DNA of 64,000 bases from JAWLHU01 sp041690255 (GCA_041690255.1 JAWLHU010000015.1:62001-126000); one strand, 5' to 3'. Shown: positions 7,658-17,079, counted from the stretch's first letter. A program made the numbers and translations. Notes: generated from the sequence alone by a model not told the origin.

Positions 7658-9082
7658 ATGTTGGCACGGGTGCGGGAACAGATCGTGCGATCGCACATGA
7701 TTTCCAGGGGGGAGTGCGTAATTCTCTCCGTCTCCGGAGGGCCTGACTCCGTTGCCTTGCTTCATGCAATCGCACAACTCGCTCCTGAGTGGGACCTTTC
7801 GCTTCACGTCTTCCACCTGGACCATGGGCTGCGAGGGGAGGAGTCGGCAGCGGACGCGCGGTATGTCTCCGCCCTGGCTGAGCAACTCTCCGTTCCGGCA
7901 ACGGTGACCACGCTGGAGCCCGGCGAACTGAAACGCCTGCCCGGTTCCCTGCAGGCACACGCCCGCAAGCGCCGTTATCAGGAGTTGCACGCCCTGGCAG
8001 CACAGCTTGGCGCAACCAAGGTCGCTACCGGACATACCCAGGACGATCAGGCCGAGACAGTGCTCATGCGCTTCCTTCGCGGAGCGGGCAGTAAGGGGCT
8101 GGCTGGCATTCCGCCGGTGCGATCGGAGGGGAATCTTACCTTGATTCGCCCTCTTCTGCAGGTATCTCGACAAGAAATTGAACTTTATTGTGCTGAACAC
8201 AAACTTTTTCCCCGCCTTGATGCATCCAATACAAAGACCCACTATCTGCGGAACCGGATTCGACTCCAGTTGCTTCCGACTCTGGCCACGGAGTACAACC
8301 CGGCGATTCGGGCAAATCTCGCCCAGCTCGCAGCGGTTCTGCGAGAGGAGGACGACCTTCTCGAGCAACTCGCCCAGGAGGCGTTCTTGCGCTGCCTGGT
8401 TGGTAAACCGGGTGAAGGGGCGCCCGACGCTCGTACCGTCATACTCCATGGTCCACGCTTGCTTGCTGAGCCACTGGCGCTCTCCCGGCGCATCGTCCGG
8501 CTGGCGGCCCGGTCTCTGCTAGGTCCTGAGTATGACCTGGGCCTGGACGCCGTGGACCGAGTGCTGGGGGCCGCAGCCAAGACGCACGGCACCCACAGGG
8601 TTGATCTCCCCGCCGGGCTTCGGTTAACTGTCGAGTATGACCTTTGCAACTTGGAAGCCAGGCAACTCGCCGCCCCGCCCTTTCCGGCAGGAGATTGGGT
8701 GCTCCCCCTGCAGGGTGAGATTGAGATCACAGACCTCGGGCTCACACTACAGGCAGAACCCCTTGAACCAAGGGCTACCTGGCCGCTTGCCGATCCGATG
8801 ACAGCAGTGTTCGACCTGGACCGCCTACCAGGTCCATTGGGACTCCGGTTCCGACATCCGGGCGACCGAATTTGGCCCGTAGGTATGGATGGCTCGAAGA
8901 AGTTGCAGGATATCCTAGTTGATGCAAAGATCCCACGTGATGAGCGGGACCGAGTGCCCCTTCTTACCGCCGGCTCAGAGGTGGTATGGGTATTAGGGGT
9001 TCGGCTGGACCGCCGGTTCCTGGCAGACCCAACTACGTCGAAACCTTTGCAGATTCGAATTGTCCAAAGACCGCCGATCTAG
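7658..9082 (+). CDS. tilS: tRNA(Ile)-lysidine synthase
   Basis: TilS attaches lysine to C34 of the tRNA-Ile2 CAU anticodon using ATP, allowing AUA decoding. The 474-aa product has the N-type PP-loop SVSGGPDSVALL (residues 24-35), followed by HVFHLDHGLRGEES, TGHTQDDQAETVLMRFLRG and LIRPLL, then the TilS-specific C-terminal domain with GLRFRHPGDRIWP and SKKLQDILVDAKIP. The start ATG has GGGAGGG 5-8 bases upstream. It follows spoIIE as in Bacillus, but the hpt gene normally between tilS and ftsH is missing. Confidence 0.95.
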   Translation: MLARVREQIVRSHMISRGECVILSVSGGPDSVALLHAIAQLAPEWDLSLHVFHLDHGLRGEESAADARYVSALAEQLSVPATVTTLEPGELKRLPGSLQAHARKRRYQELHALAAQLGATKVATGHTQDDQAETVLMRFLRGAGSKGLAGIPPVRSEGNLTLIRPLLQVSRQEIELYCAEHKLFPRLDASNTKTHYLRNRIRLQLLPTLATEYNPAIRANLAQLAAVLREEDDLLEQLAQEAFLRCLVGKPGEGAPDARTVILHGPRLLAEPLALSRRIVRLAARSLLGPEYDLGLDAVDRVLGAAAKTHGTHRVDLPAGLRLTVEYDLCNLEARQLAAPPFPAGDWVLPLQGEIEITDLGLTLQAEPLEPRATWPLADPMTAVFDLDRLPGPLGLRFRHPGDRIWPVGMDGSKKLQDILVDAKIPRDERDRVPLLTAGSEVVWVLGVRLDRRFLADPTTSKPLQIRIVQRPPI

Positions 9083-9114
9083 CATTGGCGCGCGTTTCCT
9101 CGATTCCGAGTCGG

Positions 9115-9143
9115 TTGTCTGGGTTCATAAAATATGGTACACT
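9115..9143 (+). promoter_or_regulatory. Promoter of ftsH
   Basis: TTGTCT at 9115-9120 and TACACT at 9138-9143 with a 17-base spacer lie 104 bases before the ftsH start. The spacer is AT-rich compared with its surroundings. This is a sigma-A-like match in the only gap between tilS and ftsH. Confidence 0.65.
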
Positions 9144-9246
9144 CTACGAGTATCTTCTCGACCCTCTCGTCCGACTTAACCTGTGCAATGAGTTTTTCGC
9201 ATCGCTTCGCGATATAACGCCCTTGAGGAAGGAGGGCCCTGGTAGA

Positions 9247-11124
9247 TTGAACAAACTATTCCGTAGTCTCGCTTTTTATCTGCTGCTCCTGGTCATTTCG
9301 GTCGCCATTGCCGTTCAGCTTGGCGGTTCAAACACGACGCAGGATAAGTACACCTACTCGGAGTTCTTCCAGTTGGTGCAGGCCGAGCAAGTCAAGGAAA
9401 TCATCATCACCGGTGGCCGCGGTGAAGGTATCACGGTGGACGGTAGACAGTTCACGGTCCAGGTTCCAGAGGGTTCAAACCAGACCCCGCTAATCCAGGA
9501 GCTGCAGAAGCATCCTGAGATCAAGTGGGATATCCAACCGGATAACAGCCCGGGTATCTGGGCGATCTTACTGCAGACCCTGGTTCCCGTCGTCCTTGTG
9601 CTCCTCGCCTTCTTCTTCATCATGCAGCAGACGCAAGGCTCGGGTAACCGTGTCATGCAGTTCGGCAAGAGCCGGGCACGCCTGCACACAGATGACCGAA
9701 AGCGTGTCACCTTCGAGGACGTCGCGGGCATTGACGAAGTGAAGGAAGAACTGACCGAGATTGTCGACTTCCTCAAGCATCCGAAGCGGTACATGGAGCT
9801 TGGTGCCCGGATTCCCAAGGGCGTGCTGCTCTTTGGCTCGCCCGGTACCGGCAAGACCCTTCTTGCCAAGGCAGTAGCCGGCGAGGCCGGCGTTCCCTTC
9901 TTCACCATCTCCGGCTCGGACTTTGTGGAGATGTTCGTCGGTGTCGGCGCCAGCCGTGTCCGTGACCTCTTTGAGCAGGCGAAGAAGAACTCCCCGTGCA
10001 TCGTCTTTATTGACGAGATCGACGCCGTCGGTCGGCAGCGTGGCGCCGGCTATGGCGGTGGTCACGACGAGCGGGAGCAGACGCTCAACCAGTTGCTCGT
10101 CGAAATGGACGGCTTCTCGGCCAACGAAGGCATTATCATCATCGCGGCCACCAACCGGCCCGATGTCCTGGATCCCGCTCTTCTGCGTCCTGGCCGCTTT
10201 GACCGGCAGGTCGTGATCGACCGCCCCGACCTGAAGGGCCGCATTGCGATCTTCAAGGTGCACGCCAAGGGCAAGCCCCTCGATACCGATGTCGATCTGG
10301 AGGTCCTGGCTAAGCGTACCCCCGGCTTCACCGGTGCTGACATCCAGAACCTCATGAACGAGGCCGCACTGCTGGCCGCCCGTCGCCGGAAGAAGAAGAT
10401 CGCCATGCCAGATCTTGAGGATGCCATCGACCGGGTCATGGCCGGTGGCCCTGAGAAGAAGTCTCGGATCATCTCCGAGGCTGAAAAGAAGGTGACCGCC
10501 TGGCATGAGGCCGGTCACGCAGTGGTCGGCCACATGCTGGCCCACATGGACCCGTTGCACAAGATCACGATTATCCCCCGGGGCCGGGCAATGGGTTACA
10601 CCATGTTCCTCCCGGTGGAGGACCGCTACAATATCTCCAAGTCGGAGATTCTCGATCGCATGACCATGGCCCTGGGTGGCCGGGCGGCGGAGGAGATCAC
10701 CTTCGGGGAGATCACCAGCGGTGCGCATGATGATATCGAGCGGACCACTCAGTGGGCCCGTCGCATGGTCACCGAGTGGGGCATGAGCGAGAAGCTTGGG
10801 CCGCTCACCTTCGGTCAGAAGCAAGACGAGGTCTTCCTCGCCCGTGACATGACCCGCCTTCGCAACTACTCGGAGGAGGTCGCCGGCCTGATCGACGAAG
10901 AGGTTCGCTCCTTCGTCCACACGGCTTACGAGCGGGCCATGGAGGTCCTCACCACCCACCGCAATGCTCTCGACAAGCTCTCTGAGGTGCTCCTGGAGAA
11001 GGAGACCCTGGAGGGCAAGGACCTTGAGGACCTGCTCGGCCAGCTCCTCCCGCCCCGGCCGCAGCCTCACCGGAAGCCGGAGACCGGCCCCGGCCCGCAG
11101 CCCACGATCCAGCCAGCGTTCTAG
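9247..11124 (+). CDS. ftsH: ATP-dependent zinc metalloprotease FtsH
   Basis: FtsH is a membrane-anchored AAA+ protease that degrades unassembled membrane proteins and regulators. The 625-aa product has two membrane helices (about 5-24 and 104-126) around an extracytoplasmic domain, Walker A GSPGTGKT at 197-204, Walker B IVFIDEID near 252-259, the second region of homology ATNRPDVLDPALLRPGRFDR, and the zinc motif HEAGH at 420-424. The frame stays open 261 bases upstream, but TTG 9247 is preceded by AAGGAGGG and starts a normal N-terminus. A strong terminator follows. Confidence 0.97.
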   Translation: MNKLFRSLAFYLLLLVISVAIAVQLGGSNTTQDKYTYSEFFQLVQAEQVKEIIITGGRGEGITVDGRQFTVQVPEGSNQTPLIQELQKHPEIKWDIQPDNSPGIWAILLQTLVPVVLVLLAFFFIMQQTQGSGNRVMQFGKSRARLHTDDRKRVTFEDVAGIDEVKEELTEIVDFLKHPKRYMELGARIPKGVLLFGSPGTGKTLLAKAVAGEAGVPFFTISGSDFVEMFVGVGASRVRDLFEQAKKNSPCIVFIDEIDAVGRQRGAGYGGGHDEREQTLNQLLVEMDGFSANEGIIIIAATNRPDVLDPALLRPGRFDRQVVIDRPDLKGRIAIFKVHAKGKPLDTDVDLEVLAKRTPGFTGADIQNLMNEAALLAARRRKKKIAMPDLEDAIDRVMAGGPEKKSRIISEAEKKVTAWHEAGHAVVGHMLAHMDPLHKITIIPRGRAMGYTMFLPVEDRYNISKSEILDRMTMALGGRAAEEITFGEITSGAHDDIERTTQWARRMVTEWGMSEKLGPLTFGQKQDEVFLARDMTRLRNYSEEVAGLIDEEVRSFVHTAYERAMEVLTTHRNALDKLSEVLLEKETLEGKDLEDLLGQLLPPRPQPHRKPETGPGPQPTIQPAF

Positions 11125-11131
11125 ACACGAT

Positions 11132-11169
11132 AACACCCTGCCTTCCCACGCGATGGAAGGCAGGGTGTT
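11132..11169 (+). terminator. Terminator of ftsH
   Basis: AACACCCTGCCTTCC and GGAAGGCAGGGTGTT form a perfect 15-bp stem with an 8-base loop, followed by TGTTTTGG. The next 163 bases to the Nudix gene hold no other gene. Confidence 0.9.
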
Positions 11170-11332
11170 TGTTTTGGCTGGTCATCTGATCGAAAATTCC
11201 TCCCGTCTCAGCAGACGGGGCAAGAGTCCAGAGGGGGGAGGAAAACGCCGCTGGACTGGGGAACGGTACAGTGTTCCCCTGATATGTGTCAGACAACGCC
11301 ATGCGAAACTCACTAATAGGAGGCGATGCGGG

Positions 11333-11764
11333 ATGGCGCGGGCCTACATGGGCGTTCCGCTTCCCTCATGCCACGCGCTGATCTGGAACCGAGATCGATT
11401 CTTGCTGGTAGAGCGGAGCCGTCCACCTTTCCAGGGGTACTGGGGCCTGCCCGGGGGCGGGGTGGAGTTGGGGGAGACGGTGGCCCAGGCCCTTCAACGA
11501 GAGGTCCAGGAGGAGACAGGGCTACGGATATCCGTGGGGCGGTTCCTTGGTTATGCGGACGGGATTACGCATGATACGGATGGTCGCGTGCAGTTCCACT
11601 ACGTGCTCATGTACTTTGAAGCGCACGTGACTGGTGGGACGCTAACTCCCGGCGATGATGCGGGAGCCGCACGCTGGGTAACCGTAGCCGAGGCCCGGCA
11701 TCTGCCACTGACCGACGCCGTGGAGCGGTGCATTGCCTGGTCTGATCTGGAGAAGGAGGAGTAG
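11333..11764 (+). CDS. Nudix hydrolase
   Basis: A 143-aa protein with a complete Nudix box, GGVELGETVAQALQREVQEE then TGL (residues about 43-65), matching G-x5-E-x7-R-E-U-x-E-E-x-G-U. Such enzymes cleave nucleoside diphosphates linked to another group; the substrate cannot be told, although the flanking GYWGLPGG suggests an ADP-ribose/8-oxo-dGTP-type clade. ATG 11333 is chosen for the AGGAGG 9 bases upstream. The M24 peptidase starts 3 bases after its stop, so they are probably co-transcribed. Confidence 0.88.
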   Translation: MARAYMGVPLPSCHALIWNRDRFLLVERSRPPFQGYWGLPGGGVELGETVAQALQREVQEETGLRISVGRFLGYADGITHDTDGRVQFHYVLMYFEAHVTGGTLTPGDDAGAARWVTVAEARHLPLTDAVERCIAWSDLEKEE

Positions 11765-11767
11765 CTC

Positions 11768-12919
11768 ATGAACCGACAGCGGGTTGCTCGACTGCTAGAG
11801 CGGGCAAAGGCACAGGGATTGGAGTGCATCGTGGTCATGCCAGGGCCTAACATGTACTACCTGACCGGCCTCGATATGCATCTGTCTGAGCGCACCACTC
11901 TGCTCTTCTTTCCGGTCCACGGTGAGCCGTTCGCTTTCTGCCCGGCCTTTGAGGCGGAGCGAGTATCCACGGGCGCCGGCATTACCAAGGTGTTTGCGTG
12001 GGGTGAGGAGGAGGGGCCCGCACCGGTCCTTCGGCGCGCACTGGCGGCGACCGGGATTGGCAAGGGTGTCCTCGGTCTGGAGTACCGGTATATGAGGCTT
12101 CTCGAGCGGGAACTCCTCGCCTATGGTGCGGCCCATGGCGTCGCGGCCATGGGTGCAGCCATACCCGCTGGCGGGCTGCGCTACGAAGATGCTGGTGTCA
12201 TTCTAGCCGACCTGCGCATGACTAAAGATGCTGACGAGCTTGCGATCATGCAGGAGGCGGCAGCCCTGGTCGATGCCGGTTGCAGGGCCGCGCACGCCTT
12301 TATTCGCCCCGGCGTGACCGAACAGCAAGTCGCTGAACATATCGGGCGCGAACTGGGGAGACTAGGGGCAAAGCCGCCGTACCATATCTTCGTGGCATCG
12401 GGCCCGAGATCGGCCATACCGCACGCCGGGGCAACCGACCGGGTTCTTCAGGAGGGCGAGCTCTGCTGGGTCGACTTCGTATACACCCACAAGGGGTACG
12501 TAGGCGACATTACCAGGACCTACCCGGTAGGTCGGGTCGAGGGCAAGTTGGCCGAGATCTACCAGGTCTGTCTGGCGGCCCAGACGAAGACCGTGGCGGA
12601 AGCCCGTCCGGGCATGACCGGCGCCCAGGTAGATGCAATCGCGCGGGACTACATAGCGTCCAAGGGATACGGCGAATTCTTCACCCACCGGACCGGGCAC
12701 GGTTTAGGACTGGAGGGGCATGAGGAACCCTACATTGTCGGCTCCAACCATCGTCCGCTCGACATTGGCCAGACCTTTACCATTGAGCCTGGAATCTACA
12801 TTCCGGGGCTTGGGGGCGTCCGCATTGAGGATGATGTGGTCCTGGAGGCCGGTGGCGCCCGCAGGCTAACTCAGTACCCGCGAGATCTGCTGAACCAACC
12901 CGGTCCCCCCGCTGAATAG
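11768..12919 (+). CDS. M24-family Xaa-Pro peptidase
   Basis: A 383-aa creatinase/aminopeptidase-P-like enzyme with an N-terminal creatinase-type domain (to about 150) and a C-terminal pita-bread domain. Metal-ligand regions are visible: WVDFVYTHKGYVGDITRTY (two Asp), FFTHRTGHGLGLEGHEEPY (His), TIEPGIYIPG (Glu) and GGVRIEDDVVL (Glu). It likely cleaves Xaa-Pro bonds in dipeptides or peptides in the cytoplasm with two metal ions. Start ATG 11768 has GGAGGAG about 6 bases upstream. It is followed by two M16-like protease genes, so this is a small peptidase cluster. Confidence 0.9.
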   Translation: MNRQRVARLLERAKAQGLECIVVMPGPNMYYLTGLDMHLSERTTLLFFPVHGEPFAFCPAFEAERVSTGAGITKVFAWGEEEGPAPVLRRALAATGIGKGVLGLEYRYMRLLERELLAYGAAHGVAAMGAAIPAGGLRYEDAGVILADLRMTKDADELAIMQEAAALVDAGCRAAHAFIRPGVTEQQVAEHIGRELGRLGAKPPYHIFVASGPRSAIPHAGATDRVLQEGELCWVDFVYTHKGYVGDITRTYPVGRVEGKLAEIYQVCLAAQTKTVAEARPGMTGAQVDAIARDYIASKGYGEFFTHRTGHGLGLEGHEEPYIVGSNHRPLDIGQTFTIEPGIYIPGLGGVRIEDDVVLEAGGARRLTQYPRDLLNQPGPPAE

Positions 12920-12956
12920 CGTTTTCGCAGCCAGTTTGCACAAAGGAGGGTTTAGC

Positions 12957-14249
12957 TTGACCGAGCACTTCGCCAGGTTCTCCCTGGCGGAAGGGGTCAA
13001 CCTCTATATCCAGCCGACCGGCAAGTTTAAGACGACGACGATCTACGCGTACTTTCACATGCCGCTAGAGCCGGTCACGGTCACCTACAACGCTTTGCTG
13101 CCTATGGTCCTCTCTCGTGGCTCGGCAGAATTCCCTTCCACCGCAGCCCTGGCCCGGCATTTCGATGACCTCTATGGCGCCTCCTTTGGCGTTGATGTCT
13201 CCCGGCGCGGTGAGGTACAGTCGATCGTTTTCCGGCTGGAGGTGGCCAACGAGCAGCACATTCCCGGCGAGGAGGGCCTGCTGAAGCGCGGGCTCGAGAC
13301 GCTGGCCGGGATCATCATCCGGCCACTGATCGTCGGTGATGGGCTGAAGCCGGAGTATGCTGCCCAGGAGTCGACCAACCTCAGGCAGATCATTGAGGGG
13401 CTGATCAATGACAAGCGACGCTACGCCATGACCCGCTGCACTGCGGCCATGTGCGAAGGAGAACCGTTCGCCCTCTACCGTCTGGGCCGGGTCGAGGATC
13501 TCGAGACAGCCACACCACAGGCATTGCTAAAGCATCATCAACGGGTGCTGACAGCGGCCCCCGTTGACATTTTCGTCATTGGCGATGTTGACGTAGAGGC
13601 GACCCGGCACCTGGTCTCCACCACGCTGATCCTACCGCCGGCGGCACCAGGTGGGCGCCAGTTCCCGGAGACGCAGATCAAGCGGGAGCCAGGCCGGGCC
13701 GTGAAGGACGTGGTCGACCGGCTGGATGTGAACCAGGGCGTCCTCGTGATTGGCTTCCGCAGCGGGAGTACCCTGAAGGACGAGGAGTATTTCCCCATGC
13801 TGGTCGCCAATGGTATCCTTGGTGGCTTCCCGCACTCGAAGCTCTTCCAGGAGGTACGGGAGAAGAACTCCCTCGCATACTTCGCCTATTCGGCTGTCGA
13901 AACCGTCAAGGGTGTCGGATTCATGTACGCCGGAGTCGAGTTCGAGAACATGGAAAAGGCGAAAGAGATCATGCTGGAGCAATTAAAGGCCTTGCAGGAA
14001 GGGCAAATTGACGACGAGGAGTTTGAAACCACAATCGAAACCCTTGTCAACGATATGCTGAGCGCAGCAGACAGCGCCGGGGCCATGGCCGACTTGGCAG
14101 TGGATCAGGTCTTTTCCGGTCAGGACCTGTCCATTGAGGAGCGGGTCGATCGCTATCGGCAGGTGACCAAGGAGCAGGCAGCCGCAGCGGCCCGGAAGTT
14201 CACCCTGGACACGATCTACTTCCTGACCAAGATCGAAGGGGGAAACTAG
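12957..14249 (+). CDS. M16-like protein, YmfF type
   Basis: A 430-aa protein of the insulinase/M16 superfamily, paired with the next gene as in Bacillus ymfF-ymfH. It has the M16 fold markers (LARHFDDLYGASFGVDVSRRG near residue 65 and PHSKLFQEVREKNSLAY near 290) but no H-x-x-E-H zinc motif, so this half is probably not catalytic and would act as partner of the next protein. TTG 12957 is chosen because AAGGAGGG lies 6 bases upstream. In Bacillus this pair has been linked by genetics to EF-P 5-aminopentanol modification; that role is not shown here. Confidence 0.82.
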   Translation: MTEHFARFSLAEGVNLYIQPTGKFKTTTIYAYFHMPLEPVTVTYNALLPMVLSRGSAEFPSTAALARHFDDLYGASFGVDVSRRGEVQSIVFRLEVANEQHIPGEEGLLKRGLETLAGIIIRPLIVGDGLKPEYAAQESTNLRQIIEGLINDKRRYAMTRCTAAMCEGEPFALYRLGRVEDLETATPQALLKHHQRVLTAAPVDIFVIGDVDVEATRHLVSTTLILPPAAPGGRQFPETQIKREPGRAVKDVVDRLDVNQGVLVIGFRSGSTLKDEEYFPMLVANGILGGFPHSKLFQEVREKNSLAYFAYSAVETVKGVGFMYAGVEFENMEKAKEIMLEQLKALQEGQIDDEEFETTIETLVNDMLSAADSAGAMADLAVDQVFSGQDLSIEERVDRYRQVTKEQAAAAARKFTLDTIYFLTKIEGGN

Positions 14250-14251
14250 CC

Positions 14252-15538
14252 ATGGAGAAGCACTACGATCCCCTGTTGAAGGATACGCTCTACACGGAGC
14301 GACTGGAGAATGGCCTGACCGTAGCCGTGCTGCATAAGCCAGGCTTCAAGCAGGTGACCGGGCGGGTGGCGATTCACTACGGCTCGATTGACTCCAGGTT
14401 TGTGAACCCGCAGACAGGTGAGACCGTTCAAGTGCCTGACGGAATTGCCCACTTCCTTGAGCACAAGCTGTTTGAGGAGGAGTGGGGCAACGTCTCGGAC
14501 CGGTTCTCCGAGCTGGGTGCCGACGTGAACGCCTACACGACCTACACCCACACGGTCTACCATTTTACCTCCACCCAGAATATACCTGAGTGCCTGGACC
14601 TGCTGCTCGATTTTGTCCAGAGCCCCTACTTTACCGAGGAGTCGGTGGCGAAGGAGCAGGGGATCATCGAGCAGGAGATCCGTATGTACCTGGACGATGC
14701 TGGCTGGCGCTCATCAGCCAACCTCATGGAGGCGCTCTTCGTGGAGCATCCCGTCCGAATTGATATCGCCGGTACGGTTGAGTCGATCCACCAGATCAAC
14801 AAGGACCTGCTCTATCTCTGCCATCGCATCTTCTACCATCCATCCAACATGGTGGTATTCGTGGCGGGCGACGTAGACCCGGCCCACGTCGTGGAGATGG
14901 TGCGGGCCAGTTTTGGCAAGCACGAGTACTCGGCACAGGCGGAGATTCAGCGGATCATGCCGAAGGAGCCGCACGCTATCGCGGAGCGGCGTCGCATGCA
15001 GGCGCTCCTGGTCAGCCAGCCCATCCTCCGGATCGGTTTCAAGGAGACGGAGTCAGGCGATGGTGGCCGCCCACTCCTGGAGCGGGACCTTCTGACCGCC
15101 ATGATCCTTGATGCGGTTGCGGGGAAGGGATCGGACCTCTACACCAGACTCTACGAGTCCGGGTTAATCGACCAGCGATTTGCCTTCGAGTACACGCCGG
15201 AGTTGACCTTTGGGTACAGCTACTTCAGCGGCCCCACCCGCGATCCGGGTGAGCTGGAGGCTCGGCTGTTGGCGGGGCTTGCGGAGGCCCGGGCGGCGGG
15301 GTTGAACGCCGAGGACTTCGAGCGAGCCCGCAAGAAGTTGATCGGTCGGGTGATCAATATCATGAATGACCTCGATGGAGCCGCCTACGTCTTCACTGAC
15401 GGCTACTTCAAGGGGATCAGCCTCTTCGACTTGATCCCGGTGGCGAAAGTGCTGACCCTGGAGGCGGCCAACGAGCGACTCCGCTCACACTTCGATCCCG
15501 AGCGGGCGGCCGTTTCGATCATCTACCCGAAGGGGTAG
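14252..15538 (+). CDS. M16-family zinc protease, YmfH type
   Basis: A 428-aa M16 peptidase starting 2 bases after the YmfF-type gene. It has the inverted zinc motif H-F-L-E-H in GIAHFLEHKLFEEE near residues 65-75 and the downstream Glu in KEQGIIEQEIRMYLDDAGW near 135, consistent with an active enzyme. The C-terminal half has the second M16 fold with the R-x-Y-E-S segment LYTRLYESGLIDQRF. It presumably forms a heterodimer with the upstream protein. The following gene starts 23 bases later with its own strong ribosome site. Confidence 0.87.
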   Translation: MEKHYDPLLKDTLYTERLENGLTVAVLHKPGFKQVTGRVAIHYGSIDSRFVNPQTGETVQVPDGIAHFLEHKLFEEEWGNVSDRFSELGADVNAYTTYTHTVYHFTSTQNIPECLDLLLDFVQSPYFTEESVAKEQGIIEQEIRMYLDDAGWRSSANLMEALFVEHPVRIDIAGTVESIHQINKDLLYLCHRIFYHPSNMVVFVAGDVDPAHVVEMVRASFGKHEYSAQAEIQRIMPKEPHAIAERRRMQALLVSQPILRIGFKETESGDGGRPLLERDLLTAMILDAVAGKGSDLYTRLYESGLIDQRFAFEYTPELTFGYSYFSGPTRDPGELEARLLAGLAEARAAGLNAEDFERARKKLIGRVINIMNDLDGAAYVFTDGYFKGISLFDLIPVAKVLTLEAANERLRSHFDPERAAVSIIYPKG

Positions 15539-15561
15539 ACAGGGACAGGAGGCGTTGCACC

Positions 15562-16593
15562 ATCGATCCGGTATCACACGCAGTCATAGGATCCGCTGTG
15601 GCCGCCCTGGCGCCCGGTGGGGCGCACCCGGCGGTAATCTGGGGCGCGATCCTGGGAGCCGAGGCGCCCGACATAGATTTCGCAGTCCGGTACGTCAAGG
15701 GCTCGGTCGGCTACCTGAGGATGCACCGGGGACCAACCCATGGGCTGGTGGTCCTGCCGGTCCTATCGGTCCTCATTGCCGCGGGGCTAAAACTCCTCTC
15801 GCCCTCAGCTCCCTTCTGGCAGGTCTTCTCGTTCGCCCTGTTGGGCTGCCTCTCCCATGTCCTCTTCGACTTCGGCAACGATTACGGCACCCAGGGGCTC
15901 TGGCCCTTCTCGCCGCGTCGCATTGCCATGGACATCATCCCCATTGTCGACTTTCGCCTCCTGGCGATCATCGGCGCGGGCTGGCTACTAAACGGTCTGT
16001 TGACGGTTGACCGGGTGTTCCTTTTTGCCGGCATCTGGCTTGTACTGGCTGGCTACGTGCTCGCCCGCTACATGCAGCACCGGCGGGCCCACGCCATCGT
16101 GGCCGAGCATTTCCAACTGGACCTCGACTGCGGGGAGAAGGCCACCTGCGGGGCGGGCTGGACGGAGGAGCGGGTCTCGATCCATCCAACCTTGTTCTCC
16201 TGGAATGCCTGGCGATATGTAATTCAGCAGCCCGGGGAGTTCTGGACCGGCATGCTCTGGTTGCGCCAGGGACGGGTCAGCGAACCGGAGAAGGCGTCCA
16301 ACTCCTACGACCAGATCGTGCTCGCCTCGCTCAAGTCGAGCATCATCAGTGCTTTTGCAGGATGGGTCAGGCGGCCGCGGGTCCAGGTGACCCCACAAGA
16401 CGGGCTCTACGAGGTCCGATGGACCGACATGCGTTACGAGGTAGATGGCTTCTCCCCCTTCACGGCCTACGCCTGGCTGGACGAGAGTCTGACCCTGGTG
16501 GATGAAGGGCTGCAAGGAAGGCAGAAAGTCGTCATGGACCGGGCCATGGTGAAGCGACGTCTCCGGCGCGAGTTTGGCCTCATTGAGCCATAG
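15562..16593 (+). CDS. Membrane-bound metal-dependent hydrolase-like protein (YdjM/YfhP family), ATC start
   Basis: A 343-aa protein beginning (I/M)DPVSHAVIGSAVAAL, the usual N-terminus of the YdjM/YfhP family, with conserved His/Asp motifs GAEAPDIDF (near 33), HRGPTHG (near 54-60) and LSHVLFDFGNDYGTQGLWPF (near 97). Several membrane helices follow; the last 150 residues are soluble. The family is predicted to be metal-dependent hydrolases, but activity is not established. The only codon correctly placed after AGGAGG (15547-15552, spacing 9) and aligned with the family N-terminus is ATC 15562. No ATG, GTG or TTG is in frame between it and the upstream gene; the next is GTG 15598, which would drop DPVSHA. 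Confidence 0.78.
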   Translation: MDPVSHAVIGSAVAALAPGGAHPAVIWGAILGAEAPDIDFAVRYVKGSVGYLRMHRGPTHGLVVLPVLSVLIAAGLKLLSPSAPFWQVFSFALLGCLSHVLFDFGNDYGTQGLWPFSPRRIAMDIIPIVDFRLLAIIGAGWLLNGLLTVDRVFLFAGIWLVLAGYVLARYMQHRRAHAIVAEHFQLDLDCGEKATCGAGWTEERVSIHPTLFSWNAWRYVIQQPGEFWTGMLWLRQGRVSEPEKASNSYDQIVLASLKSSIISAFAGWVRRPRVQVTPQDGLYEVRWTDMRYEVDGFSPFTAYAWLDESLTLVDEGLQGRQKVVMDRAMVKRRLRREFGLIEP

Positions 16594-16600
16594 AAGAGGA

Positions 16601-16628
16601 CGGGCTCAGACCGATGGATCTCAGCCCG
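16601..16628 (+). terminator. Terminator after the YdjM-like gene
   Basis: CGGGCT-C-AGA pairs with TCT-C-AGCCCG around an 8-base loop, followed by CCCCACTTTTTT. Confidence 0.85.
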
Positions 16629-17049
16629 CCCCACTTTTTTCGGTGCCTAGCTTATGACATATCCTTATTATTTACCTAAGCCGCCGGGAGTAGTCCTGCC
16701 CGTAGACCTTTTGAGTCCAAAGGTCGGATACCAGTCTAGGAGTCCTTTCGAGTATGCTCTAACTGTAGGCGATACCTGAGTGCGGAAAGCCATAGCAGGG
16801 TAAGCTGATCCCCCAATCGGTTTGCCATCATCGCAGCAACGATCGGACACTCCTACCTCCCACAGGAGCGCTCGGCCGCCTCAGGATCTCCCACCGCTCA
16901 CCCTCCTTTGTTCCTGTCTGCAGCTTGCCCCCACAGGCTGTAGACAACCCTCCCCTTTGCCGCAGCCAGCGTCCTCCCCCCACAGGACGCTGGCTCCCCT
17001 TATCTGGGGGTATTTTCCGTTTCCCTTGCTAAAGTGTCAGCGCACTCAT
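16629..17049. other. Gene-free leader region before hutH with hairpins
   Basis: About 420 bases without a supported gene. The left part is AT-richer than the surroundings and has a 7-bp hairpin GACCTTT/AAAGGTC (16705-16725). The right part is pyrimidine-rich and contains a strong hairpin at 16964-16995. No known riboswitch motif was recognised. Regulation of hut by histidine might act here, but no hutP or hutC gene is seen in the window. Confidence 0.5.
16964..16995 (+). terminator. Strong hairpin upstream of the hut promoter
   Basis: AGCCAGCGTCCT pairs perfectly with AGGACGCTGGCT (12 bp, 8-base loop). A second stem TCCCC/GGGGG follows and then TATTTTCCGTTT. It lies upstream of the best hutH promoter, so it may insulate the operon or end a transcript coming from the left. 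Confidence 0.55.
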
Positions 17050-17079
17050 TTGCCTCCCGCCCCCGCCTCTTCCTATAAT
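17050..17079 (+). promoter_or_regulatory. Promoter of the hut operon
   Basis: TTGCCT at 17050-17055 and a perfect TATAAT at 17074-17079, spaced 18 bases, would start transcription near 17086, about 26 bases before the hutH TTG. Confidence 0.72.

Noticed and set aside
9568..11136. 522-codon minus-strand frame opposite ftsH
   Set aside because: Complement of ftsH codons; no similarity and no start signal.
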